DNA from: Babylonia areolata
Taxonomy: Eukaryota; Mollusca; Gastropoda; Neogastropoda; Buccinidae
Length of the DNA: 64,000 bases
NCBI RefSeq assembly: GCF_041734735.1
Contig: NC_134894.1
Coordinates: 56,447,905-56,511,904, forward strand
Reading direction: 5' to 3'
Part shown: one piece after another, positions 35,904 through 47,300 of the stretch
Layout: each line of letters opens with the position of its first letter
Position numbering within the stretch: the stretch's first letter is position 1
Program-made: the position numbers and the translations under genes
The notes under the pieces: model-generated
What the model saw: the letters and a program-made list of their open reading frames with translations, nothing else
Told to the model about the DNA's origin: nothing
Databases searched by the model: none

Positions 35904-36895
35904 CAAGGATGACTTGAACTTCGGCTCCTCCGGTCCGCTGCCGTCTGCTGCCTTATGTGCACAGTTCCTTGTCAGTTTTTCACTTCGCTCCCAACGTTTC
36001 GTGCACGTCAATCCACCTCAGCCTCCGACATGTACTGTACTGCACAGCTAGCCGGGGGGTGATCGAGAACTCACAAGTTCGGGCCGCTTTTGCACGTGAA
36101 ATCCGTGTAAAATAAAAAACGAAAATCTGGGCCAGGTGTTTGGTTGGTTGGTTGGTTGGTTGTTGTGTGTTATGGCCGTAAATTCAAAACTCTCTAAAAC
36201 ACGGCAAAAGTCTGATCCGGAGACTTGCAAACGCAGGAAGGTAGCACTTTTTAGTGATGCAATACGGTGTGTTCTTATTCACTTGCTTGTGGTTTATATA
36301 TATATGTATATATTCTTTTATCTACGAAATTATAAATCTGCATGTTTGAATATTCGCTTTAGCTTCGAAAATGTGAGTTACACAACACGCAGCTCAGTAG
36401 AACGAGAGAAGACCTTGCAGCCGGGATTCACACGTGTGATACACCCACCTCTCTCTCACACTATACTGTAACTGACTGCCCAACAGCGCGAATTCCTATA
36501 TATAATCACTATCAAAAACAGACCCGATTTCTTTCCCCCACCCACCCTGAGTGGCCGCGGAGCAGTGACGTACGCATGAGGTCAACTAGTTGTCTGACAA
36601 AGCCAGCATACCCGGGGTGCTGTCGAACGGACCGGTTCTGTTATGCACTGGTCAGGTAAATCACCACTCCTCCTTTTCCCCACTCACTCTCTCTCTCCCC
36701 CCCTCTCTCTCTCTCCGGCGCACACCAGTCCACACCGACCTTTTTTTTGCTGGTCACGTAAGCGGTGTTTTACGGGTAGTTGGTTCTGCATCATTGGTTC
36801 GTTTTCTTCAGTGTCACGATGGTTCAGTGGGTCACTGTTTTTCTTTCCGCGTGTTCCGGGTCCTGTTGCCCACAGAGAGAGCAGAAGGGGGCGGG

Positions 36896-36965
36896 GGGCG
36901 GGGGGGGGGGGGGGGGGGGGGGAGGATGGGGGGGGGGGGGGGGGGGCAGGGGACAGGGAGGGGGG
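36896..36965. repeat. Poly-G rich tract
   Basis: Runs of G broken by single A, T or C. Other long G runs lie at 37689-37718 and 38601-38632. Confidence 0.9.
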
Positions 36966-37116
36966 AAGGGTCAAGGTGAGAAGTAACTAAAAGCAATGTC
37001 ACGCCTGAATTATTATACGTAACAACTGGCAAAAACTAGAACACTTGGAAATAAGCGGCGCAGAAGGTGTTTCAGTTTGAAGGTCACTAAAGAATCAATG
37101 ATCAATTTCCAGAATA

Positions 37117-37523
37117 AATCAAGTTTGTATCCGAAAACTTTGGCTTAAAGCCTATACGTGTTCAATTGAAATGAAATAAAATATGAAAAAAATACCCTCT
37201 TTTTTTCAAAAGACCATGTGCAAGATTAGTTAAGCACATCATGAAACGATAAATAGCATTGTGTGATCTTTTGTCAGTTTGACAGTGTGTATGTGTATGA
37301 GCTGTCTGAAGCGTAACTGAAATCAAGTTTGTATCCGAAAACTTTGGCTTAAAGCCTATACGTGTTCAATTGAAATAAAATAAAATATGAAAAAATACCC
37401 TCTTTTTTTCAAAAGACCATATGCAAGATTAGTTAAGCACATCATGAAACGATAAATAGCATTGTGTGATCTTTTGTCAGTTTGACAGTGTGTATGTGTA
37501 TGAGCTGTCTGAAGCGTAACTGA
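37117..37523. repeat. Tandem duplication, two ~205-bp copies
   Basis: 37117-37321 and 37322-37523 are nearly identical, both containing TTTGTATCCGAAAACTTTGG, TTCAATTGAAAT and GAGCTGTCTGAAGCGTAACT. Confidence 0.9.
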
Positions 37524-37902
37524 AAAATTAACAAAAACAAAACCAACAACAACAACAAACAAACAAAAACGTACAAATTATTATAGTATTTCTCTCTGGC
37601 TGCCAACTCCGACTGATAATTTCTGGAGAGAAAAGTTGCTGCGAAAGGAATTAAATAGCTTGTTCGAAGGGAGAAGGGGAGTGTCGTGGGGGGGGGGGGG
37701 GGGGGGGGGGGGGGGGGCGGAGCTAAAGACAATAGAATGAAATGTATGTTGAAAGGATGTTCAAAATCCATCTCAAGCTGGTGGTGTTGAAAGACCTGTT
37801 AGCTGATGCCCTTGAGGTCAATTAACTTGTTCAGGGCTGTTGTTATGCTCCGCAGAAGATGGTGTGGTTCGAGGGGTTGGGTCCTGTCCCCAGCTCCTCC
37901 GC

Positions 37903-37908
<6 letters not shown>

Positions 37909-37958
<50 letters not shown>
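37909..37958. repeat. (AT)n microsatellite
   Basis: About 24 AT dinucleotides. Confidence 0.95.
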
Positions 37959-37959
<1 letters not shown>

Positions 37960-38083
37960 GCCCGGCCCCCTTAGAGTGTAAGGAGTTAAGGGCCGAAACA
38001 CTTGACTGAGGGGGGGCTTCTTCTCTGAAGATCTTGTACTGTCCAGCTCTCCCTAGAGTTTCTTATCACTATATATATATATA

Positions 38084-38537
38084 TAATTTCTTTTTATCAC
38101 AATATATTTCTCTGTGTGAAATTCGGGCTGCTCTCCCCAGGGAGAGTGCGTCGCTACACTACAGCACCACTCTTTTTTTTCTTCTTTTTCTTCTTTTTTT
38201 TTTCTTTTTTTCTTTTTTTCCTTTTTTTCTTTTTTTCTTTTTTTTTCTTTTTTTTTCTTTTTTTTTGCATTTTTTCCTGCGTCCAGTTTCATTTGTTTTT
38301 CTTAACGAAGTGGATTTTTCTACAGAATTTTGCCAGGAACAATCCTTTTGTTGCCGTAGGTTCTTTTACGTGCGCTAAGTGAATGCTGCACACGGGACCT
38401 CGGTTTATCGTCTTCATCCGAATGACTAGCGTCCAGACCACCACTCAAGGTCTAGTGGAGGGGGAGAAAATATCGGCGGCTGAGCCGTAATTCGAACTAG
38501 CGCGCTCAGATTCTCTCGCTTTCTAGGCCATCACTCT
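38084..38537 (-). mobile_element. SINE family D, full-length copy (D2)
   Basis: Same head, body and end as the copy at 6456-6856, with an expanded pyrimidine tract (38170-38270) in the middle. TATATA runs on both sides suggest insertion into an AT repeat. Confidence 0.9.
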
Positions 38538-39204
38538 ATATATAGTGCCTGGCGACAACCAAACCCATGACCATCAACTTACTATAGACTTTTTCTTCTT
38601 TGGGGGGCGGGGGGGGGGGGGGGGGGGGCGGTGGAAAGTGGTGTTTATTTCAGAATTCATGCATGCAGATGACGTGAAAGATTATTTCCTCAAACCTCCT
38701 GTCTCGGCCAGAAAGTACACAGTCATGGCGCTCACAGCCAAGAAAAAGAGTTGGGCCCCTTCCACGAATCTGGAAACAATCCGCGTATATCTGTGGACTC
38801 TCTCTTTCATTGGTTTGCCAGACTTGTCTTGTTCAAATTTCACACGATGGCGTCGGCTTCGAATCTGAAACTGATCGGAGTATCGGGGAACAGGTTGTTG
38901 CTAGAAGAAAGACCAGAGAATGTTTGTTTCTTCTTTTGACTGGGAGCATCAAGAAACAAGTTTCAGGCCTTAACTTGATATGAGGTCGGGGACCACCAGC
39001 AGCTTTCTGCATGTGACTTGAGTGTGTATTGTGTTCTTCCTCATCCAGGATTGGCTCGGTGTGATTTTTGTGTGCTGTCTGATTTTAAAATGAAATCTTT
39101 TTACATGAAGACTTTTTCTGACACACCCATTTTCTTAAAACAACACCACCACTTACACAGATGATGGTCAGTCAAAAGCATTCTCCTTTCTTTTCTTTCT
39201 CTCG

Positions 39205-39262
39205 TTTTTTGACTCACTTGTGTGTAAACAAAGTGAGTCTATGTTTTAACCCGGTGTTCGGT

Positions 39263-39293
<31 letters not shown>

Positions 39294-39720
39294 GTGGTAA
39301 ACTTTAACATTGACACTTTCTCTGCAAATACTTTGTCAGTTGACACCAAATTAGGAATAAAAATAGGAAAAATTCAGTTCTTTCCAGTCATCTCGTTTAA
39401 AACAATATTGCACCTCTGAGATGGGCACAAAAAATAATAAATGAAGCCTAATTATATGCAAACTGCATTTACTGTTATATTTAGATTTTTGTATTCTCTA
39501 AACTTGGCACTTTGATCTGATATTCTGACCCAACAACAAGAGCAGTCATTATTATCATTTTTTGTTCAAACAGGAACTTCTTTTGCTAAGCATGGAAGTT
39601 TTATTTATTTTGCAAACGTTTTGGTGCAGACAGTAAAAAAAGGGAAATTACTCTGTAATTAATGCAAGGGGACTTAATTTGCTTTAAACTGATCTTTCTC
39701 ATCTTAAACATTACATTTTG
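39205..39720. repeat. Unclassified interspersed-looking repeat with terminal hairpin
   Basis: Begins with the hairpin TGACTCACTTGTG...AACAAAGTGAGTC, then a GT microsatellite (39266-39292) and an AT-rich body. A single copy in this window; called a repeat from its hairpin start and texture only. Confidence 0.35.
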
Positions 39721-40240
39721 AAATTATACTCAATACATAAAAAGCTTGGATTTAAACAAAAAAATTTTTTTTTTTTTTTTTTTTTTTAAAATTTTAAGTG
39801 TATCACAAGTGACTCTTGAAGGCCTTGCCTCTCTTGTTTGTTTTGTTTTGATGCTGCTTCTTTTTCGTCTTCTTCTTTTCTTTTTCTCCTTGGTCACAGT
39901 GCATTCATTTCTTGGTGATGGAACATATGGTATGGTCAAAAGGAAAAAAGAGATGTTTGGAGAAAAGTTTCTCCCTCATATTATCGGGCAGTGGGAGATA
40001 AATACGTCCAACAAAATTGTGTTGGTTTGCATCATATCTATGAGAATTAACAGTCTTCCTAAAATGATAATAGTAATGGAAATTACTAAACAATATTGAC
40101 CACAGTTATTAAGCAAAGTAGGTATCTTATTGCCTGCAGTCATATGCAACAACATGAATTATATCTATTTTTCTGTCCTCTCCATATAGGCATTCATAGT
40201 TGAGCAAGAAGCCATTGACACCTTTCAAACCAAATGAAAA

Positions 40241-40325
40241 TGTGCACACACACAAACACACACACACACACACACATGCATGCATGCATGCATGCACACA
40301 AGCATGCATGCAAATTCACACACAC
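40241..40325. repeat. (CA)n/(TGCA)n microsatellite
   Basis: CA dinucleotides followed by tandem TGCA tetranucleotides. Confidence 0.9.
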
Positions 40326-41446
40326 CATATAAACGAAGCACATGAGATAAATGTATGCATTTTCTTTATATTGCATTAAAACTGCTCATTGACATGAAGT
40401 GATAAAAAGACATTTACACAGCTCCTGCACATCATCAATAAAGACAGTCCAGACTGACTCAATCAAATGGAAAACCACCTTGGCCCTAAAACCCAATAAA
40501 ATTTAGTTCATTCACAAACAACCACAATACACAGGCATGGCCGATAATAATAAATAGTTGCATGTTAGCACATAATGAGATTAAATCAGATACATATCAC
40601 AAGTCATAAAACAATGGCAGCTGTTCGTCAATGCTCAAGCTAACCTCCAGTCAGGAATGTTGAATATCACATGATGCTGAAACCAAATCATGGAAACAAA
40701 TACCACCCACACCCCTACAAATCTGGGTACCTGACCTGTACCCCCTAACCACCACCCCCCCAAAATGAAGCCCCTTTCTATGAAAATTTGATTTCCATGA
40801 GAGAGCAGCTGATCTTAATAATATTGTAAAAGTATGTTACAGAATACATGAACACAAAACAAGAAGGAAACAGCGACTGCTGGAGCATGCTGACACATGA
40901 ATTAAAAAATCAACACAGGAATGGAGGAGATGTAAAAGGGGACATTGTGGGAGTTGGGGGGTTAGGGGGGCATGAAACCGGCCACAAGAGCATGGCATGA
41001 AAAGCTACAGAGTTTGGGACAATATTCCTATATATTTATGCTGCTGCCACCACATGTTAGTTTCTTTTGCTGGAGACAAAACTGTATCAAAAACCCCTTT
41101 CTCCTAAACCAACTTATTGTCCGCCATTTCCATCATCATGGCTGGCTCAATAGCTGCTATGTCTTGGTTGGTGATGAAAATACCATGCTGAAGTGTCAGC
41201 TGATGGCTGGAAGGATGAGGATGGTACCCCATTGTGTAGAAACGCCTGTGGTTGTCTCCTATCCAGAGGTGAGTGTGCTTATGGGCTCAGATGGGAAAAT
41301 GGGACTTCCACAGCAGCTGTTCTCCTCATCATTCATTGTATTCTGAGTCTGTCATGTTGGTGGAAATTGTCGTCAATGTCGGTTAACAGCGGAGTCAAGA
41401 GTAAAAGCTTTGGAAACTGACTTTTGTCCTTAACAGGACTGAACAA

Positions 41447-41507
41447 GACTCCCCAAGGAGAGCAACCCGAATTTCTTCACAGAGAAATCTGTTGTGATTT
41501 AAAATAC
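41447..41507 (+). mobile_element. SINE family D, 3'-end fragment
   Basis: GGAGAGCAACCCGAATTT and CACAGAGAAATCTGTTGTG match the 3' end of family D in plus orientation. The rest is not recognisable. Confidence 0.65.
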
Positions 41508-41951
41508 TATACATCTACAGAGTCAGCAGTGTAGTGAAAATGATAGAAAATGCATCAGATGGCTGGATTCATCAATCCTCAAGAGTTTTATGAAAGTGAA
41601 TCAAATGCATGGTGCACAAACAGTAAATTCTGTTAAGGAAATGAAGAGAGAAATTGAGCCTGAGTGACTAAGCGTCATGACATTGAGTTTTGGCTGATGT
41701 CACAACTGTGTTACCTGCTTGTGAAAGGGAGATTTTTTTGTATAGCTTGACTAAGTTACTGTAGTTTGGTCTGAACTGGAATTGTGGAGAAATGCTGGTG
41801 GTGCCTGTGCTTTAGGCGCTGGGGTTAAAAGGTGTTCACAAACTGATGTATTGTGAAGTGCACCAAAATGAGGTCATTCCACTCTGGACACACAACAGTG
41901 CAGATGAAAGGAGTGACCTGGTAGACAGATAGACCTTGGGGTCTTAAGTTT

Positions 41952-42467
41952 GATTGATTGATATGGATACTTATATAGCGCCTATTCTCGGTGATAGACC
42001 AAATTCTAAGCGCTTTACAAATATGGGGTCATTTACACAACATGGCTGCCTACCTGGGTAGAGCCGACCGACAGCTGCCACTTGGCGTTCATCATTCGTT
42101 TCCTGTGTCATTCAATCACGCTCAGACAGACATGTAACATTTGTTACGTGTATGACCGTTTTGTTTATTTAACCCGCCATGTGGACAGCCATATTCCGTT
42201 TTCCAGGGTGTGCATGCTGGGTATGTTCCTGTTTCCATAACCCACCGAACGCTGACATGAATTACAGGATCTTTAACGTGCGTATTTATCTTCTGCGTGC
42301 GTATACACACGAAGGGGGTTCAGGCACTAGCAGGTCTGCACATATGTTGGCCAGGGAGACCAGAAAAACCTCCACCCCTTACCCACCTGGTGCCGTCACT
42401 GAGATTCGAAACCGGGACCGGCAGATTGAAAGTCCAGCGCTTTAACTATTCGGCTATTGCGCCCTTC
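41952..42467 (-). mobile_element. SINE family B, long form with 'C' tail
   Basis: On the minus strand: tRNA-like head, the common family B body (landmarks shared with the copies at 42978, 47365, 49128 and 63330), then about 165 bp of a second domain ending GCGCTATATAAGTATCCATA. The short family B copies lack this tail and end in AAG repeats instead. Confidence 0.85.
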
Positions 42468-42977
42468 ATAGGACACCTGATGCTCTGAAAGAATGTGAGT
42501 CCTTGATGTTGGGACTGTTGAGCTTTTGAAGAGCTATTGTGAAGTAGTGGATCCTCAGTGCCTGTTTTGGGACAAAGTTATTCAACCAATCAACAGTACT
42601 GCTTGGATGTATGGGAGGACAACACAACTGTGCAAGGGAACGAATAGAATTTTACATGGGAAGATTTATGGACAATGTCAAAGCCTAACCGTGAAAGTGT
42701 AAGGAAAGAGTGGGACATTTGTGACTGTCTCCTGAGCGTCACTGATGGTATGATTTATCCCTGGAGGGATGATGTTGATATGATTTTTTTTATCTATTAT
42801 TTTTTTCAATAATAACAAGGAGGGAGTGTCTTTAATTTGTCCTGTTGTTTATCCATCCCTGGGTTGGAGTGAAGTCAGAATCAAATGTTGTGTGCGAGTC
42901 TACCTTTCACATGAACTTGAGTGAACGCAACAAGTGTGACACTGAGACATGGATAAATATATGTAAATTGATGTGAC

Positions 42978-43332
42978 GGGCGCAATAGCCGAGTGGTTAA
43001 AGCGTTGGAATGTCAATCTGAGGGTCCCGGGTTCGAATCACGGTGACGGCGCCTGGTGGGTAAAGGGTGGAGATTTTTCCGATCTCCCAGGTCAACATAT
43101 GTGCAGACCTGCTAGTGCCTGAACCCCCTTCGTGTGTATATGCAAGCAGAAGATCAAATACGCACGTTCAAGATCCTGTAATCCATCTCAGCGTTCGGTG
43201 GGTTATGGAAACAAGAACATACCCAGCATGCACACACCCGAAAACGGAGTATGGCTGCCTACATAGCGGGGTAAAAACGGTCATACACGTAAAAGCCCAC
43301 TCGTGTGCATATGAGTGAACGCAGAAGAAGAA
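42978..43332 (+). mobile_element. SINE family B, short form, with perfect target-site duplication
   Basis: Head with A-box TAGCCGAGTGGTTAAAGCG and B-box GGTTCGAATCA; body; end in GAAGAAGAA. Flanked by perfect 15-bp direct repeats GTAAATTGATGTGAC at 42963-42977 and 43333-43347. Confidence 0.95.
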
Positions 43333-43733
43333 GTAAATTGATGTGACTTTTGACACGTTTCCAGTTCAAGGCAAAGAAAAGAGGGAAAGGATACCTGACA
43401 GGCAGCAAGAGGCATGCCTTTCACACAACATCTCTGAAATCTGTTGGAAAAACAAAACACACCAATGCACTCAACAGCACTGCAACCTCATCCATAAAAT
43501 GACACAGCAGAAAAGAAAAGGACAATGTAATATTCATAAATAATAATATGCAGCAATGTACATATGAATGAAAAACAGAAAACATAATACAAAGGTGAAC
43601 AAAAAGACTAAACTGATTGAACACAACCACAGACAGACTGCACCGAATAGATTTTTAGTTTGTTTACAACGATTGCAAAAATATATGAACTGTACAGTAA
43701 AAAAAAACTACCCTAGTGACATGATTGAGAGAT

Positions 43734-43739
43734 TTTATT
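43734..43739 (-). terminator. Candidate poly(A) signal of NT5C2
   Basis: AATAAA on the minus strand, about 365 nt after the stop codon; the first such signal downstream. Confidence 0.45.
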
Positions 43740-44103
43740 ACAACAATATTTACAAGTTAACACACTGTATGAACAGATGTTTATATAACTTATTAAGACA
43801 CATATTCTGATTGTATGAACAGAATTTTCATATACCTTATTAAGACCAAAATTCTGATAAAAACAGATCAATTCAATGACATCCCCCTCTTTCTTTACAT
43901 GCAAGTTTTACTATTCATTCTCACATGAAAACATATACCTTCTTATTTTCAGAATTTAAAACTATATAAGTCTCTGTCCATCAGCAGACATATCACATCT
44001 GAATATCACATCTCTCATTCAGATCAGCATTCTTTCCAAAAAGTTGCTTAAAAAGTCAGCATCTGATATAGACAATCACAGCACAGACACACTACCACAC
44101 AGA

Positions 44104-44388
44104 TCAATGTACAGAGTCAGCAGAAGCCGATTCGTTGGTGTGACCAGAGCCTTCCGAGTCATCCGAGTCAAACTCATCATCGTGAGGAAGAGTGTCCCTG
44201 TGAGGCTTGACCGCTCGCAAGTGAGGAACATGGTCTCTGCCGTCGTCTGGTTTGATGCGTTTGGGGCTGGGCTCGTCCGCCTCCTGCATGTCCACTTCAG
44301 AGTTGAGGCGCACCACAGGGGGCGCTGGCTTTCTGTCTTCGGGGGACTCGGCAGGGATACTGTGGTCCACTGTGGCCTCGTGGGGCAT
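44104..44388 (-). CDS. NT5C2: NT5C2 terminal coding exon
   Basis: 285 nt, acceptor TGTGGTCAG, TGA at 44106-44104. Starts [10 protein letters not shown], matching the human MPHESTVEH, followed by a lineage-specific hydrophilic tail with a basic patch ([13 protein letters not shown]) and an acidic end. Confidence 0.95.
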   Translation of the reverse strand: MPHEATVDHSIPAESPEDRKPAPPVVRLNSEVDMQEADEPSPKRIKPDDGRDHVPHLRAVKPHRDTLPHDDEFDSDDSEGSGHTNESASADSVH

Positions 44389-47300
44389 CTGACCACACAC
44401 AGAAAGTCACTGCACTGTTATTTTGTTCATGCAAAAAGAAAATGTATGATGATTTTTCACTTCTTCCCATCAAGCAATTTTTATACTACTACTACTACTA
44501 ATAATAATAATAATAACAATGGGCATTTATAAGGCACTCTACCTCCTTAGCACAGGGGCCTAGAGCACTGACACTCAACATCAATATGGGTGAATGAAAT
44601 GTTCTCTGTTGTATGTACTGCAGATCTGTTATGCAGCATACAAATACATGCTGCCGATGATCATGCAACAAAGCTGAATAACACAGAGGTAACGGTCTTG
44701 GTTGTTTATTCTGCCATGCTTGGATACCAAGAGACATGGAGGTTATAAAGGGACATTACTCATCTCAACATCATATTGGATCCACGTTGAGTCAGTGATA
44801 AAGTAACATCATATAACAGTGAAGGCGGGGGGATGGGGATTGATTCCAAGAATTAATACCACAGGACACTATTATCAAGACTTATCACGAACAAGACAAA
44901 TCAAATGTGTAAATGACAAAGCACACACGCACAAACACACACACACACACATACACATGCCACACAACATGCCAACACCTAGACATCCAGGAAAGCAGTT
45001 TGTACAGATGTGTTTTGAGGCCAGATTTGAACTGAGATCTTGTTTCAGCAAGGCAAATTTGGTAGAGAAGTTTTATTCCAGGTAACAGGACCAAGGTATG
45101 AAAAGGCACTCTGATTGGCGCAATGGCCGAGTGATTGAAGCATAGGACTCTCAATCTGAGGGTCCCGGGTTTGAATGTGGGATACAGAGAATATGTGAAT
45201 CACCAGATTATCGCATTAACGGGATGGAACAAGATCAGACAAGCACTGTGGAGACATACCAATATAAATACTAAAACACGATTTTGTAATCAATTCTCAG
45301 AGCAACAAGAAACGCCCAGGCAATATACACATCCCTAAACATATCCCATGCTTCTTTTAATGGCCGCTCTCAAACATTCCAGGGCAGGTAATTTTTAAAA
45401 GCATGATCCCATCTCACACCTTAAGCACACTGCTATAAACACAATAAGTAGGATAAGGAAAGGAAATGACGGGCGCAATGGCTGAGTGGTTAAAGCGTAG
45501 GACTCTCAATCTGAGGGTCCCGGGTTTGAATCTCGGTAATGGCGCCTGGTGGGTAGAGGGTGGAAGTTTTTCCGATCTCCCAGGTCAACATATCATATGT
45601 GCAGACCTGCTTGTGCCTGAACCCCCTTCATGTGTATACACAAGCAGAACATCAAAACAGGCATGTTAAAGATCCCGTAATCCATGTCAGCATTCGGTGG
45701 GTTATGGAAAGAAGAACATACCCAGCATGCACACCCCCGAAAACAAAGAGTATGACTGCCTACATGGCAGGGTTGAAACAGTCATACACTAAAAAAAAAG
45801 CCCACTCGTGTACATACGAGTGAACATGGGAGTTGCAGCCCACAAACGAAGAAGGAGAAGGAAACGAGTGAAGACAAAACCTGCAAAAAACCTTACCAGC
45901 ATGGCGGGTGCCTTGAACATGTAGCAGAAGGGGTAGTGTAAAAAACCTTACCAGCATGGCGGGTGCCTTGAACATGTAGCAGAAGGGGTAGTGCAAAAAA
46001 CCTTACCAGCATGGCAGGTGCCTTGACCATGTAACAGTAGGGGTAGTGCAAAAAACCTTACCAGCATGGCGGGTGCCTTGAACATGTAGCAGAAGGGGTA
46101 GTTCAAAAAAACCTTACCAGCATGGCAGGTGCCTTGAACATGTAGCAGAAGTGGTAGTGTAAAAAACCTTACCAGCATGGCGGGTGCCTTGACCATGTAG
46201 CAGAAGGGGTAGTGTAAAAAACCTTACCAGCATGGCGGGTGCCTTGAACATGTAGCAGAAGTGGTAGTGTAAAAAAACCTTACCAGCATGGCGGGTGCCT
46301 TGAACATGTAGCAGAAGGGGTAGTGCAAAAAACCTTACCAGCATGGCGGGTGCCTTGAACATGTAGCAGAAGGGGTAGTGCAAAAAACCTTACCAGCATG
46401 GCGGGTGCCTTGAACATGTAGCAGTAGGGGTAGTGCAAAAAACCTTACCAGCATGGCGGGTGCCTTGACCATGTAGCAGTAGGGGTAGTGCAAAAAACCT
46501 TACCAGCATGGCAGGTGCCTTGAACATGTAGCAGTAGGGGTAGTGCAAAAAACCTTACCAGCATGGTGGGTGCCTTGAACATGTAGCAGAAGGGGTAGTG
46601 TAAAAAACCTTACCAGCATGCTGGTGCCTTGAACAGGTAGCAGAAGGGGTAGTGCAAAAAACCTTACCAGCATGGCAGGTGCCTTGACCATGTAGCAGAA
46701 GGGGTAGTGCAAAAAACCTTACCAGCATGGCAGGTGCCTTGACCATGTAGCAGAAGGGGTAGTGCAAAAAGCCTTACCAGCATGGCGGGTGCCTTGAACA
46801 TGTAGCAGAAGGGGTAGTGCAAAAAACCTTACCAGCATGGCGGGTGCCTTGAACATGTAGCAGAAGGCGTAGTGCAAAAAACCTTACCAGCATGGCGGGT
46901 GCCTTGAACATGTAGCAGAAGGGGTAGTGTAAAAAACCTTACCAGCATGGCGGGTGCCTTGAACATGTAGCAGAGGGGGTAGTGCAAAAAACCTTACCAG
47001 CATGGCGGGTGCCTTGAACCTGTAGCAGAAGGGGTAGTGTAAAAAACCTTACCAGCATGGCAGGTGCCTTGAACATGTAGCAGAAGGGGTAGTGCAAAAA
47101 AACCTTACCAGCATGGCGGGTGCCTTGACCATGTAGCAGAAGGGGTAGTGCAAAAAACCTTACCAGCATGGCAGGTGCCTTGAACATGTAGCAGAAGGGG
47201 TAGTGCAGCAGGTTGAGGAAGGAGGCAGCATACAGGTCAGCGTAGCGGGTCACCTGGGACGCAAAGAACGTCTGGCGAGACCCTGAGACAGCGGACAATT

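Noticed and set aside
36590-36990. Gly/Arg-rich ORFs around 36.6-37.0 kb
   Set aside because: Driven by poly-G and CT tracts; no splice or family evidence.
42978-43060. tRNA genes at SINE heads (also 45471, 49128, 55441, 63330)
   Set aside because: They have A- and B-boxes but are attached to shared SINE bodies and tails; they are SINE promoters rather than functional tRNAs.
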